Assembly: GCF_031326345.1 (NCBI RefSeq)
Contig: NZ_CP133671.1
Coordinates: forward strand, 4,960,001 to 5,024,000
DNA from: Aureispira sp. CCB-E
GTDB lineage: Bacteria > Bacteroidota > Bacteroidia > Chitinophagales > Saprospiraceae
Direction of reading: 5' to 3'
DNA: 64,000 bases
Shown here: positions 52,103 through 60,117 of the stretch, one piece after another
Layout: the number at the start of each line of letters is the position of its first letter
Numbering within the stretch: the first letter of the stretch is position 1
Notes under the pieces: generated by a model
Database searches by the model: none
The model's input: the letters and a program-made list of their open reading frames with translations, nothing else
Told to the model about the DNA's origin: nothing
Translations under genes and position numbers: made by a program

Positions 52103-54058
52103 TTAGTATTTTATAATTTTATGTTGAGCCATGACATTGCCTTGCTCATCTCTTAATGTTAAAATATACAAACCAGATTGCCAACTACCTACATTCAGTT
52201 GTCTTTCAAAGTTTGAACCGTGTATTTCTTGTCCAACGGCATTGTGAATATACAATTGATAATCTTCAGCTACTTCATAATTTGTCAACTCTAAATTTAG
52301 GATATTATCTGTTGGATTAGGATATACCCTTAGTTCGTTTTCGATTACCTCCACTTCATCTACTGCAATTGTAGAAAAATTAGGATCTATAGAAACTAGA
52401 GGGCGGATCATAACCGAGCCACTTACAGTCGATTGAGACCAAGTAGTGCCAACACCAACCCACGTTTTTTCTTTTGTATCGGTGCTTCTATCAAAACCAA
52501 CAGGAACTTCTGTACCAAACGATTGTTGCCAACCAACATAGAAAGTTTGCCCTGCTGCTAAATCAATAGGAGTCGCATTGCCTAAAAAATCGACTAAATC
52601 TACAAAATAAAAGCCATTAAAACCATATCTATACTGCAACTTGTGCAAATCTCTTGAAAACACTTCAGAGTCATCAGACAAACTATCCACCCAAACTTTG
52701 ATATTAATCAAATGGTTTTGAGAATCTTCGATAAAATAAGGCATATGAAAATAAATCCCCCTCAATTTATCTGCTTGTTCTGCTTTATATTCTACTGCAA
52801 TCTTTGTCCCTAAATTTTGTGCAACAATACGGGTTTCTGCGGTTCCATCGTCATAAGCAAAATAGTTGTCTAACACTGTTCTTCGCTTAACCGTATCGTT
52901 GGCTTCAAATATAGGATTACTTTGAAAACCAGATGGATTCAAAATAACATATGTTGTCTCTAAAGTTGTTTTTTCTGTCGGATTAAGCGTATTGTGCGTC
53001 CCAACAATGGTATGTGTCAAACTATCATCAGTATTTGGGCTTGGAGCATACGCCCCAACAGCAGGAATTCCTTCTGTTAAGATTGACGTTGTATTGGGAA
53101 GTATTTCTTCGATGGTGCAGCTCCTATCCAAAGTGGCAATTTGACTGTGATTTCTATTATAATTTTGAATTGTCAATTCGGTTGCCCAACAAGTAGCCCC
53201 ATCAAAATGGGTCCAAGGCATGGCCATCAACTTGTCTTTTAGTGGTGTCGTTGGGCGATGTGTAAACGCAACATCAGCATAACTACCATAGGTTGGGTGC
53301 AAGGTATCGGCATTGTTAGAACGATTTTCATCCAACATGACATAATCCAAGTGCCAGTGGTCGTTGCTTCCTGTAACACTTGCTAAATTTCTAAACCGAA
53401 ACTGAAATCCATTGTACAAATAATACCCACTATCAATAGCAATATATTTTTGCTCAAAGGGCAGAATTGTTTGAGAAGAAACAGAGTTGTCAATTCCTGC
53501 TTCTGACCAAACCTTTACCCAAGTATTGCTAGTATCTTTAAATTCTAAAATAAAAGAATCTTGTACCTCTGGACGGTCTCCTAGTCCTTGTTTTTGATAA
53601 AAGAAGCTTAGATAGATCGCATCTGAAGCCGTTTTGCCACTCAAATCTAAGTGCTGAGAGGTTAAAGTATCGGCTGGGGTTCCTAACGACACATTGCCTT
53701 GGATGTTATAAGGGGAGCCATCTGGAGATAATCCATCAAAAGTAGCAACTCCTACAGAAGGAGGATTCGAAGCCATGTCTCCATTAATAAAAACATGGTT
53801 GTCTTGCCAATTCGAGCAACTTGGATAGATATTGCCTATTGGTGCAGCAAAATCGTCAAAAAATGGTAGTCCTAAAGTATCGTTTGGACAAAGTTGATTG
53901 TTTCTTGAATTGGGTCGAGGGTTATCTTCTAGGTATTTTACAATAACAGGATTATTCTCTAACGGTACTTGAATCAAGTTTTGGGCATTGCTACTATACC
54001 CGCATAAAACCAAAAGGCTACCCATAGATAGCCTGAAAAGCGCTTTCAGAATGGTCAT
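52103..54058 (-). CDS. Secreted protein with type IX secretion sorting domain
   Basis: 651 residues from ATG 54058, where a signal peptide (MTILKALFRLSMGSLLVLCG, cleavage near SNAQ) starts; the in-frame ATG at 54130 would read through an element. Residues about 50-260 hold a lectin-like or propeller-like beta region (GLPFFDDFAAPIGNIYP, DTLTSQHLDLSGKTASDAIYLSFFYQ). The last ~75 residues (ELRVYPNPTDNILNLELTNY onward to MAQHKIIKY) are a type A sorting domain. It should pass the outer membrane through the PorT-dependent machinery and stay on the surface or be released. Enzymatic role unknown. Confidence 0.9.
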   Translation of the reverse strand: MTILKALFRLSMGSLLVLCGYSSNAQNLIQVPLENNPVIVKYLEDNPRPNSRNNQLCPNDTLGLPFFDDFAAPIGNIYPSCSNWQDNHVFINGDMASNPPSVGVATFDGLSPDGSPYNIQGNVSLGTPADTLTSQHLDLSGKTASDAIYLSFFYQKQGLGDRPEVQDSFILEFKDTSNTWVKVWSEAGIDNSVSSQTILPFEQKYIAIDSGYYLYNGFQFRFRNLASVTGSNDHWHLDYVMLDENRSNNADTLHPTYGSYADVAFTHRPTTPLKDKLMAMPWTHFDGATCWATELTIQNYNRNHSQIATLDRSCTIEEILPNTTSILTEGIPAVGAYAPSPNTDDSLTHTIVGTHNTLNPTEKTTLETTYVILNPSGFQSNPIFEANDTVKRRTVLDNYFAYDDGTAETRIVAQNLGTKIAVEYKAEQADKLRGIYFHMPYFIEDSQNHLINIKVWVDSLSDDSEVFSRDLHKLQYRYGFNGFYFVDLVDFLGNATPIDLAAGQTFYVGWQQSFGTEVPVGFDRSTDTKEKTWVGVGTTWSQSTVSGSVMIRPLVSIDPNFSTIAVDEVEVIENELRVYPNPTDNILNLELTNYEVAEDYQLYIHNAVGQEIHGSNFERQLNVGSWQSGLYILTLRDEQGNVMAQHKIIKY

Positions 54059-54081
54059 AAATTTTTGTTCTATTTTTGAAT

Positions 54082-54248
54082 TAGTAGTTCGTTGATTTTT
54101 TACTTTTTTACCAAAAAGATAAAAAAGCACATTTATATTAGTTTGATAATCAAAATTTTAACATAAAACGCAATAAAATCGCAACTTACTGATTATCAAA
54201 CTAATAAAGTTTAGCTGCGCTGCTACTGCGTGGTTTCAATGAACTATT
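54082..54248. repeat. Dispersed inverted-repeat element, long class
   Basis: Termini tagtagttcgttga and ttcaatgaactatt (one mismatch to the consensus). Inner inverted repeat attagtttgataatcaa / tgattatcaaactaataaag. It also has the ccaaaaagataaaaaagcac and gctgcgctgctactgcgtgg modules. It lies 24 bp upstream of the sorting-domain gene. Confidence 0.88.
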
Positions 54249-54256
54249 GTGAATAT

Positions 54257-54333
54257 TAGTAGTTCGTTAATTACTTCATGCAATCGCAGGTTTAGCTAGC
54301 GACGCTGCTACTATGTAGTTTTAACGAACTATT
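54257..54333. repeat. Dispersed inverted-repeat element, short class, in tandem
   Basis: 77 bp with termini tagtagttcgttaa and ttaacgaactatt. It starts 8 bp after the neighbouring long element. The words gaactattgtgaatatta follow both elements, suggesting a duplicated insertion site or a tandem copying event. Confidence 0.85.
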
Positions 54334-54492
54334 GTGAATATTATAGCCTACCAATTAACCCGCTATACTTGTACGGTTAGGTTGTGTTTTAGTAAACTAA
54401 TGTGAATAGTAATACTCCTATTGAAGTTAGTAGAATATCTGCTTATTATGAACTTCCTCATTGAGTTCGCCAAATTTACAAAGAAGTTCGCC

Positions 54493-54643
54493 AAAAAAAA
54501 ACTTGAAGCATTATTCTCTACTAGCAAGGATTGTTTTTTACCTTACAAACGAGAAGATGCTTCAAGTTGTATAGCTGAAGTAGCTACTTTAAGACTTTTT
54601 TTAGCAAAATTGAGTCATTCAAGTTGCTTGAAGTCCTCAATTT
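54493..54643 (-). terminator. Three-hairpin region ending in a terminator, after the DUF4197 gene
   Basis: On the minus strand, directly after the DUF4197 stop, three hairpins follow. The first is caaaattgag...ctcaattt with an inner ttcaag/cttgaa (54606-54643). The second is a small tagct/agcta stem (54572-54586). The third is a 17-bp near-perfect stem (arms 54501-54518 and 54551-54567, acttgaagcat..) followed by eight Ts (54500-54493). The last is a good terminator; the others make a structured 3' end or a small RNA. Confidence 0.65.
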
Positions 54644-54659
54644 GATTTTTTTGTGGCTC

Positions 54660-55394
54660 TTATTTGTTATCCTGCAATGCAAATACCTTTTTCAACAGGT
54701 CTGTTACTCGTTTTACAGGATCTTTTCGGATAAGCTTTTCTTCTTTCTCAATCATTAAGAAAACGCCATCCATTGCTTTGTTGGTAACATAATCATCCAA
54801 ATCAGGATTAATTTTTTCTACAAAAGGAATTCTATTGTAATTGGTCATAACAGTTGACCAAGCATCTGAAGCTCCCACTTGATTTAATGATTTTTGAATC
54901 ACAGGATTAAACGAAGAAAACAGTGCCGAAGAAGTTGTTTTTCTCAAGTAGTTGGTACAAGCATTATCCGTTCCCATCAAGATATCCATTGCATCCGTTA
55001 CGGTCATTTTTGTGATTGCATTGATAAAAATATCTTTGGCTCCAGAAGCGGCATCTTCTGCGGCTCGATTAATTTTTTCTATAGCAACATCTACCAATTG
55101 TCCTGCGCCTACATCACGCAGCGTTTTTTCTACTTTTTGAGCCTCAGGTGGAAACAATACTTTAACAGCAGCATTTTTGAAAAAACCATCTTTAACAGCC
55201 AACACGTTGACTCCTTTTGAAGTTCCTTGTATCAAGGCTTGTTTTAAGCCTGAAATAATCTGATCATTGCTCAAGCCCTTCCCCCCACTAGAAGAACTTC
55301 CAAGTGTAGAATTAGCAATATCTTGAAGCGTGTCACAATTAGATAAAGAGAATATGGATAAAAAACAAAACATCCAAATAGTAATTCTTTTCAT
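54660..55394 (-). CDS. DUF4197 lipoprotein
   Basis: 244 residues. The N-terminus MKRITIWMFCFLSIFSLSNC has a lipobox LSNC (Cys 20). The mature protein is helical and matches DUF4197 throughout: LSNDQIISGLKQALIQGTSKGVN near 40, LFPPEAQKVEKTLRDVGAG near 82, AITKMTVTDAMDILMG near 125, NPVIQKSLNQVGAS near 162 and DDYVTNKAMDGVFLMIEKEEK near 198. The family has no known function. Transcribed alone, ending in the three-hairpin region. Confidence 0.9.
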   Translation of the reverse strand: MKRITIWMFCFLSIFSLSNCDTLQDIANSTLGSSSSGGKGLSNDQIISGLKQALIQGTSKGVNVLAVKDGFFKNAAVKVLFPPEAQKVEKTLRDVGAGQLVDVAIEKINRAAEDAASGAKDIFINAITKMTVTDAMDILMGTDNACTNYLRKTTSSALFSSFNPVIQKSLNQVGASDAWSTVMTNYNRIPFVEKINPDLDDYVTNKAMDGVFLMIEKEEKLIRKDPVKRVTDLLKKVFALQDNK

Positions 55395-55566
55395 TATTCC
55401 TTGTCTATTATAGGTTATTAAATTTGTTCTTTGAAATCTCTGTCTAAAATTTCATTCTCATTTTAGACAGTTTTTTTGGAACTTGTATGTTTTACTAAAA
55501 TAATAATACTTAGTTGCGAGTGTTACTGTGATTTTCTAACAAAGTAATACTAAAAGCAAGCCAAAC

Positions 55567-56094
55567 TTAATCTTCTCTACTTTTAATAAAGTGTGGCAAC
55601 AAACAATTTCGGCAAATATTAGGACCAAAATTACGGGTTAAAGTAGCTCTTGTTTCTGGATATACTTGTCCGTATTTTGTCCAACAATCACCTCTCGCAT
55701 GAGAAAGAAATGGACGAGAACACTTATTGCACTTAACCACATAGCTTTCTTCTATTTCTATAAATGCGCGTTGCACACTAGCTCCTAAAGGGGGATTTTT
55801 CTTGGTTACCCGTATTTTTAGAGCTTGTACCGTTGTGCAAATTCCAATTATTTTATTGATAATGCGCCTTGCTATTGTTTCTAATAACTTAGATTTTTTT
55901 TGCATTTCTACTTTTACGATACGATAGATGGTCTCATAATTAATCGTTACATCCAAAGCATCGCCTGCTGCTGCTGCCTCAAAATCTGTTTCCAAATAAA
56001 CATCAATAATATAATCCCCTCCTATTAATTGCTCCTCTGGATAAAATCCATGGTAAGCATAAAACTCCATTCCTTCTAATGCTATTAATCCCAT
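55567..56094 (-). CDS. folB: Dihydroneopterin aldolase with a cysteine-rich C-terminal extension
   Basis: 175 residues against about 120 for ordinary FolB. Residues 1-116 are a complete FolB: IALEGMEFYAYHGFYPEEQ with the active-site Glu, INYETIYRIV with Tyr53, LLETIARRII and KIRVTKKNPPLGA with the active-site Lys. It cleaves 7,8-dihydroneopterin in folate synthesis. The added segment (about 118-175) has Cys122, Cys125, Cys137, Cys161 and Cys164 in a CxxC-n11-C-n23-CxxC pattern that looks like a zinc-binding knuckle or ribbon. Other folate genes are not adjacent. Confidence 0.9.
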   Translation of the reverse strand: MGLIALEGMEFYAYHGFYPEEQLIGGDYIIDVYLETDFEAAAAGDALDVTINYETIYRIVKVEMQKKSKLLETIARRIINKIIGICTTVQALKIRVTKKNPPLGASVQRAFIEIEESYVVKCNKCSRPFLSHARGDCWTKYGQVYPETRATLTRNFGPNICRNCLLPHFIKSRED

Positions 56095-56120
56095 AATCCC
56101 ATAGTTATAGTTATTTTCAA

Positions 56121-56237
56121 TAGTAGTTAGCTTTGTTACTCCCTACGGTCGTGAGCTCGCATAGCTCGGTTCGCTGCTACTTCGTGGTCGTTGATTACCT
56201 ACTAAAAATCAAGCCAATACGTTTCTCCAACGAAGTA
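56121..56237. repeat. Dispersed-element copy, short class, with AACGAAGTAAT end
   Basis: tagtagttagctttgttact, ccctacggtcgtgagctcgc, atagctcggttcgctgctac and ttcgtggtcgttgatta, ending ccaacgaagtaatg. It lies between folB and the peptidase gene. Confidence 0.78.
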
Positions 56238-56273
56238 ATGTAAAACAGCAAATCACTCTACAAATCTGGTAAT

Positions 56274-58412
56274 CTATTTCAATTTATCATCAATATAAGT
56301 CAATACTTTATTCATCAAATGAACTCGATCTTTGCCCCTTACATTATGTGGGTGCATTGGATAAGGAAAGAAATCCATCAAAATGCCATTATCAACAAAA
56401 GCTTTGACCAAACTCAAATTATGCTGCATTACAACAACATCATCTACCGTTCCATGAATAAGCAATAAATCTCCTTTTAAGTTTTGTACATGATTCTTTA
56501 GTTGTGTTTCTTTGTACCCTTCAGGATTTTCTTTGGGCATATCCATATAACGCTCTCCATACATTACCTCATAATAATTCCAATCCGTAACAGGTCCACC
56601 AGCAACTCCTACTTTAAAGACATCTGGATGCTTTAACATCAGGGAAGTTGTCATAAAACCACCATACGACCAGCCATGCACCGCCATTCTATCCGTATCA
56701 GCATAAGCCAAAGATTTTAGATAGTCGACTCCAACCAACTGATCTTCCATTTCATGCTTGCTCAACTGTCTGTGAATGACATTTTCAAATTCTAACCCTC
56801 TATTGGCTGATCCTCTATTGTCCAAGGTAAATACCAAATACCCCTTGTTAGCTGCATAATACATCCATAGTCGAGCATTCCCCAGCCAACTATTGGTCAC
56901 CATTTGAGCATGAGGTCCTCCATAAACATAGACAATAACAGGATATTTTTTAGATGGATCAAAATTAGCTGGTTTTATCAAACGTGCTTGCAATGGTGTG
57001 CCATCTTTCGCTTTAAGACTAACCAATTCTGGGCTAGATATTTGATAATCTTTATAAGGATTTTCAGCTGTATGCAAGGTATTTTTTACTTTTCCTTTTA
57101 AAGTAACAATACGTGTTACATGAGGTGTTTTAATATCAGAATAATCATCTATTAAATATTTTCCAGAGCTACTCAAAGAAAAGCTATGCACACCATCTTC
57201 TTTGACCAAACGCTTAGAAGGCTTTCCACCTTCCAATGGCGCACAATAAACAGTTGTATTCAAGCCACTTTCGTCCGTGCCTTGCACCAAAATCATTTTT
57301 TTAGTATCATCCAAACCCAACACTTTTAACGTTACCCATTTGCCTTTGGTCACTTGTCCTAGGTATTTCCCTTCTGTATTATAACGATGCAAATGCATAA
57401 AGCCATCTCTTTCTGACCACCACAAAAATTCTTTGTTATTGCCAGGAATAAACCAAACTGGATGCTCTGGTTCTACGTATTTATCATGTTTTTCTTCAAA
57501 AAGTGTTTTAACTAAATTACCTGTTTTGACATCATATTGATTTAACCAAACGTGATTTTGTTCTCTATTAACAACAGCTACGTAAACATACTTATTCTCA
57601 GGTCCCCATCCCAAATTGGTCAAATATTGATCTTTAGGACCATCTACTTTTAGATAAATTGTTTTTTTAGTCGCTACATTAAAAATTCCAACTCGAGCAT
57701 ACTCGCTTTTTTGCCCCGCCATAGGATATTTAATTGTTTTTAAAGCTCCTGGTGTTGTTGTAATATCTAGTAGAGGATAATCTGCTACATCTGTTTCATC
57801 TTTTTGATAAAAAGCCAAGTGCGACCCATCAGGAGACCAAAAGGTACCTTTCCCAATTCCAAATTCGTATCGAGCAATCGCTTGACCACTAACAATATTA
57901 GGATCTTCAAAAGCAGTTACTTCCAATTCACCTCCATTTTTATCTTGAACATATAAATTATGCGCTTTGGTATAGGCTATATTTTGAGATTTTTTATGAT
58001 AATCAATGTTGGCTTCTTTCGGCATACGGACGACTAATTTTCGACTAATATTGTCCCCTTCTAATGCCATCCAAAATCGTTGTCCTCCATAAACAAAACT
58101 AAACTCTTGCTCACTCTCCCATTGAATAAAAGGCATTCTAGATAGTTCTTCACCAAAAGCCTTATTTAGCGCTTTCAAATCAAACAGTTCCTGAGCTGTC
58201 TTAGCTCCTACTTTTTGCATCATAATCTGCTTGCTATCCTTAGAGTGGAATGTAACAACATCTTGTCCTTTTCTCCATGTCAAATTAGCAACACGTGTCG
58301 GATAAAACTGTCTCCACTGCCCCAAAACAGCATCTTCCAAAGTCAATTCTTTGTCTTGTGCCGTTATTCCTAAAGACACACCTAGTAAAATGATTAATAC
58401 GATTAGTTTCAT
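56274..58412 (-). CDS. S9-family peptidase, dipeptidyl-peptidase IV type
   Basis: 712 residues. Signal peptide MKLIVLIILLGVSLGITAQ. Residues about 35-480 form the eight-bladed DPP-IV propeller (for example SPDGSHLAFYQKDETDV and SSSGKYLIDDYSD). Residues about 490-712 form the alpha/beta hydrolase: VYGGPHAQMV, the nucleophile GWSYGGFMT near 568, GTVDDVV (Asp) near 665 and HPHNVRG (His) near 698. It removes N-terminal dipeptides, favouring X-Pro, in the periplasm. Length and triad are normal. Monocistronic. Confidence 0.94.
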   Translation of the reverse strand: MKLIVLIILLGVSLGITAQDKELTLEDAVLGQWRQFYPTRVANLTWRKGQDVVTFHSKDSKQIMMQKVGAKTAQELFDLKALNKAFGEELSRMPFIQWESEQEFSFVYGGQRFWMALEGDNISRKLVVRMPKEANIDYHKKSQNIAYTKAHNLYVQDKNGGELEVTAFEDPNIVSGQAIARYEFGIGKGTFWSPDGSHLAFYQKDETDVADYPLLDITTTPGALKTIKYPMAGQKSEYARVGIFNVATKKTIYLKVDGPKDQYLTNLGWGPENKYVYVAVVNREQNHVWLNQYDVKTGNLVKTLFEEKHDKYVEPEHPVWFIPGNNKEFLWWSERDGFMHLHRYNTEGKYLGQVTKGKWVTLKVLGLDDTKKMILVQGTDESGLNTTVYCAPLEGGKPSKRLVKEDGVHSFSLSSSGKYLIDDYSDIKTPHVTRIVTLKGKVKNTLHTAENPYKDYQISSPELVSLKAKDGTPLQARLIKPANFDPSKKYPVIVYVYGGPHAQMVTNSWLGNARLWMYYAANKGYLVFTLDNRGSANRGLEFENVIHRQLSKHEMEDQLVGVDYLKSLAYADTDRMAVHGWSYGGFMTTSLMLKHPDVFKVGVAGGPVTDWNYYEVMYGERYMDMPKENPEGYKETQLKNHVQNLKGDLLLIHGTVDDVVVMQHNLSLVKAFVDNGILMDFFPYPMHPHNVRGKDRVHLMNKVLTYIDDKLK

Positions 58413-58744
58413 GCTAATATTTTCAAATTAGTACTCCAAAAAATCTTAATTTTACAACTTGGGAACAAAAATACACTCCTAACAATGAAACTGTTTATGA
58501 AGTTGATTTTTTATCTGTTACTTATTGCTTTCCAATTATCTTTGGAGTATTGTTCATATGTAATTAGTTAAATAATATTCTACCTGCGGCTTGATTCTGC
58601 CCTCCTAAAAGCTAAAGATACAATAAACCACAAAACATCCTATATTTTAAGTCCTTCTCCTATTTTTACCTTTCATTTTTTATGAACACAATAAAGGTTA
58701 TTTAAGTAGATTTTGTATGAGCAATAAAAATGACCGTTAACGGA

Positions 58745-58839
58745 GATTAGACAATGATTTCTGCGCAGCTTTGCGTCCGAACTAGCTTGGCGAAGCATGC
58801 AAGCTAGTTCAGCAAACAAGCAGCAAAAATCATCTAATC
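58745..58839. repeat. Large imperfect palindrome (95 bp)
   Basis: Outer arms gattag/ctaatc and atgattt/aaatcat, inner perfect 11-bp arms gaactagcttg (58779-58789) and caagctagttc (58800-58810) around a 10-base loop. It would fold into one long hairpin. It shares ctgcgcag with the other elements but has its own ends. No ORF. It lies in the 830-bp gap between the peptidase and the 59243 gene. Confidence 0.75.
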
Positions 58840-58854
58840 GTAGTGTTGGGTCTT

Positions 58855-58932
58855 GATTACCTTCGGTGCTACTTCGTGGTTTGCTTCTTTTATCAAGAAC
58901 CCGAAGGCTCACGAAGTAAAAGAAGGACAGAG
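58855..58932. repeat. Dispersed-element fragment with nested inverted repeats
   Basis: attaccttcggtgctacttc and gtggtttgcttcttttatc, then ccgaaggctcacgaagtaaa and agaaggac. ccttcgg/ccgaagg, tacttcgtg/cacgaagta and cttctttta/aaaagaag are interleaved inverted pairs, so two alternative hairpins are possible. Confidence 0.6.
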
Positions 58933-59009
58933 GAGTAAACTATTCCCTACTGTTAAAAACCAAAAGATATAGTAACTATTCCCATAACTTTTTACATGCA
59001 TAACCTTTA

Positions 59010-59106
59010 ATAGTTAGCTTAGTTCCCCCTGCGATCATGAGCCAGCAAGCTGGGTTTCTTACTCCCTATGGTCGTGAGCTCGCTATGCTCGGTTCGCTGC
59101 TACTAA
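59010..59106. repeat. Dispersed-element copy, short class
   Basis: atagttagcttagttccccc, tgcgatcatgagccagcaag, tactccctatggtcgtgagc and tcgctatgctcggttcgctg. It has two copies of the cc..(c/g)gtcgtgag module, as in the element at 7891. Termini degenerate. Confidence 0.7.
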
Positions 59107-59242
59107 TGAATAAATAATGGAATAATATTAATAGAATAGATGATACATGATCTCCTTTTGAGAAGGATTTTCTATTTTACTAAAAAAACACAGCTATTTG
59201 TACTAAATAATAATTTGTTAAAGCCACACCATAACAACAAAT

Positions 59243-59890
59243 ATGAAAAACTTATCCCTTAAAAATATTGATTTAATCCCCTCTCCTATAGTATTAAAAA
59301 AACGATGTCAATCTATTGCCGTACTTGAAGCTATTATTTGCCAAGAGTGGGAATATAGGTATTATTCTTACAATAAAAACTGGGACAAAGAAGCGGCTTG
59401 TTGCCAAATGAGAAATGGCTCTGGTGATGAGATGCTCATTTTATTTCAACAAAATGGAGCGATTATAAATGGTTTTATCCATGAAAGTCCAGTACAAGAT
59501 AAAGGAAAAATAACTCAAAACCTCCCTAACGAATTTCATGAATTTATGTTTACAGAACCCGTCAAAAGTATTGGTACGACTTTTTGTATTTGGAATATTC
59601 CCTCTAACAGCAAATGGACAAGCGGCATTCACCTAGACAATACGCTTCATGAGGTGGTTTGCCGTGATTCGGAAAGCTTACTTCAATTATTAGATGGAAA
59701 TCCTGAAACATTTCACCAATGGGCAATGGAATATTATGAATTAGTCAGTTTGAATCTCAATGCAATTCAAGCAATTTATCAACATGCTCCTATTACGAAC
59801 TCTTTAATCAACCAACTTACCTCCCAAGGTATTGACTTTAAAACATTAAAAGAAGACTTAAACGAAATTGGTTACAGCTACATACTATAA
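59243..59890 (+). CDS. Protein of unknown function
   Basis: 215 residues, no signal peptide, probably cytoplasmic. It has three Cys residues in the first third (CQSIAVLEAIICQ, EAACCQMRNGSGDE) and Trp-rich stretches (WEYRYYSYNKNWDKE, FCIWNIPSNSKWTSG). The C-terminal part is helical (FHQWAMEYYELVSLNLNAIQ, LINQLTSQGIDFKTLKEDLNEIGYSYI). I recognise no family. It lies alone between repeats and the convergent YwbE gene. An immunity or SUKH-like fold is conceivable from its size, but I have no firm evidence. Confidence 0.78.
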   Translation: MKNLSLKNIDLIPSPIVLKKRCQSIAVLEAIICQEWEYRYYSYNKNWDKEAACCQMRNGSGDEMLILFQQNGAIINGFIHESPVQDKGKITQNLPNEFHEFMFTEPVKSIGTTFCIWNIPSNSKWTSGIHLDNTLHEVVCRDSESLLQLLDGNPETFHQWAMEYYELVSLNLNAIQAIYQHAPITNSLINQLTSQGIDFKTLKEDLNEIGYSYIL

Positions 59891-59903
59891 GCCCCATCAA
59901 CGA

Positions 59904-60110
59904 TTAAACATCGTCTTCTCCATAAATTTCTTTCACACGTCCGACTTCTCCTGTATCTAGGCGCACCTTTATTCCATGAGGGTGAAATTGGCTTTTTGTC
60001 AAAATGTTTTTCACATAGCCCTCCGTTAAAACACCTGAAACTTGGTCTTTTTTGAGCACAATAGCCACTTCCATTCCAGGTTTTATATCTGACCGATTTC
60101 TTCCATCCAT
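59904..60110 (-). CDS. ywbE: YwbE-family protein
   Basis: 68 residues, which is the usual length. The family signature is nearly complete: RNRSDIKPGMEVAIVLKKDQ, SGVLTEGYVKNILTKS, HPHGIKVRLDTGEVGRVK. It is a small SH3-like beta-barrel protein of unknown role, probably RNA- or nucleotide-associated. It starts 7 bp after the stop of the DEAD-box helicase on the same strand, which suggests co-transcription and an RNA-related job. Confidence 0.88.
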   Translation of the reverse strand: MDGRNRSDIKPGMEVAIVLKKDQVSGVLTEGYVKNILTKSQFHPHGIKVRLDTGEVGRVKEIYGEDDV

Positions 60111-60117
60111 TTTCTAC

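Noticed and set aside
47167-54333. CRISPR-like array from recurring words
   Set aside because: The repeats are dispersed over many kilobases and are inverted pairs, not regularly spaced direct repeats with unique spacers; no cas genes.
54421-54645. 74-codon plus-strand ORF with Lys/Phe-rich start
   Set aside because: It is explained by the three hairpins and terminator of the DUF4197 gene on the other strand.
58673-58912. 79-codon minus-strand ORF
   Set aside because: It falls within the 95-bp palindrome and an element fragment; no start context and no conserved motif.
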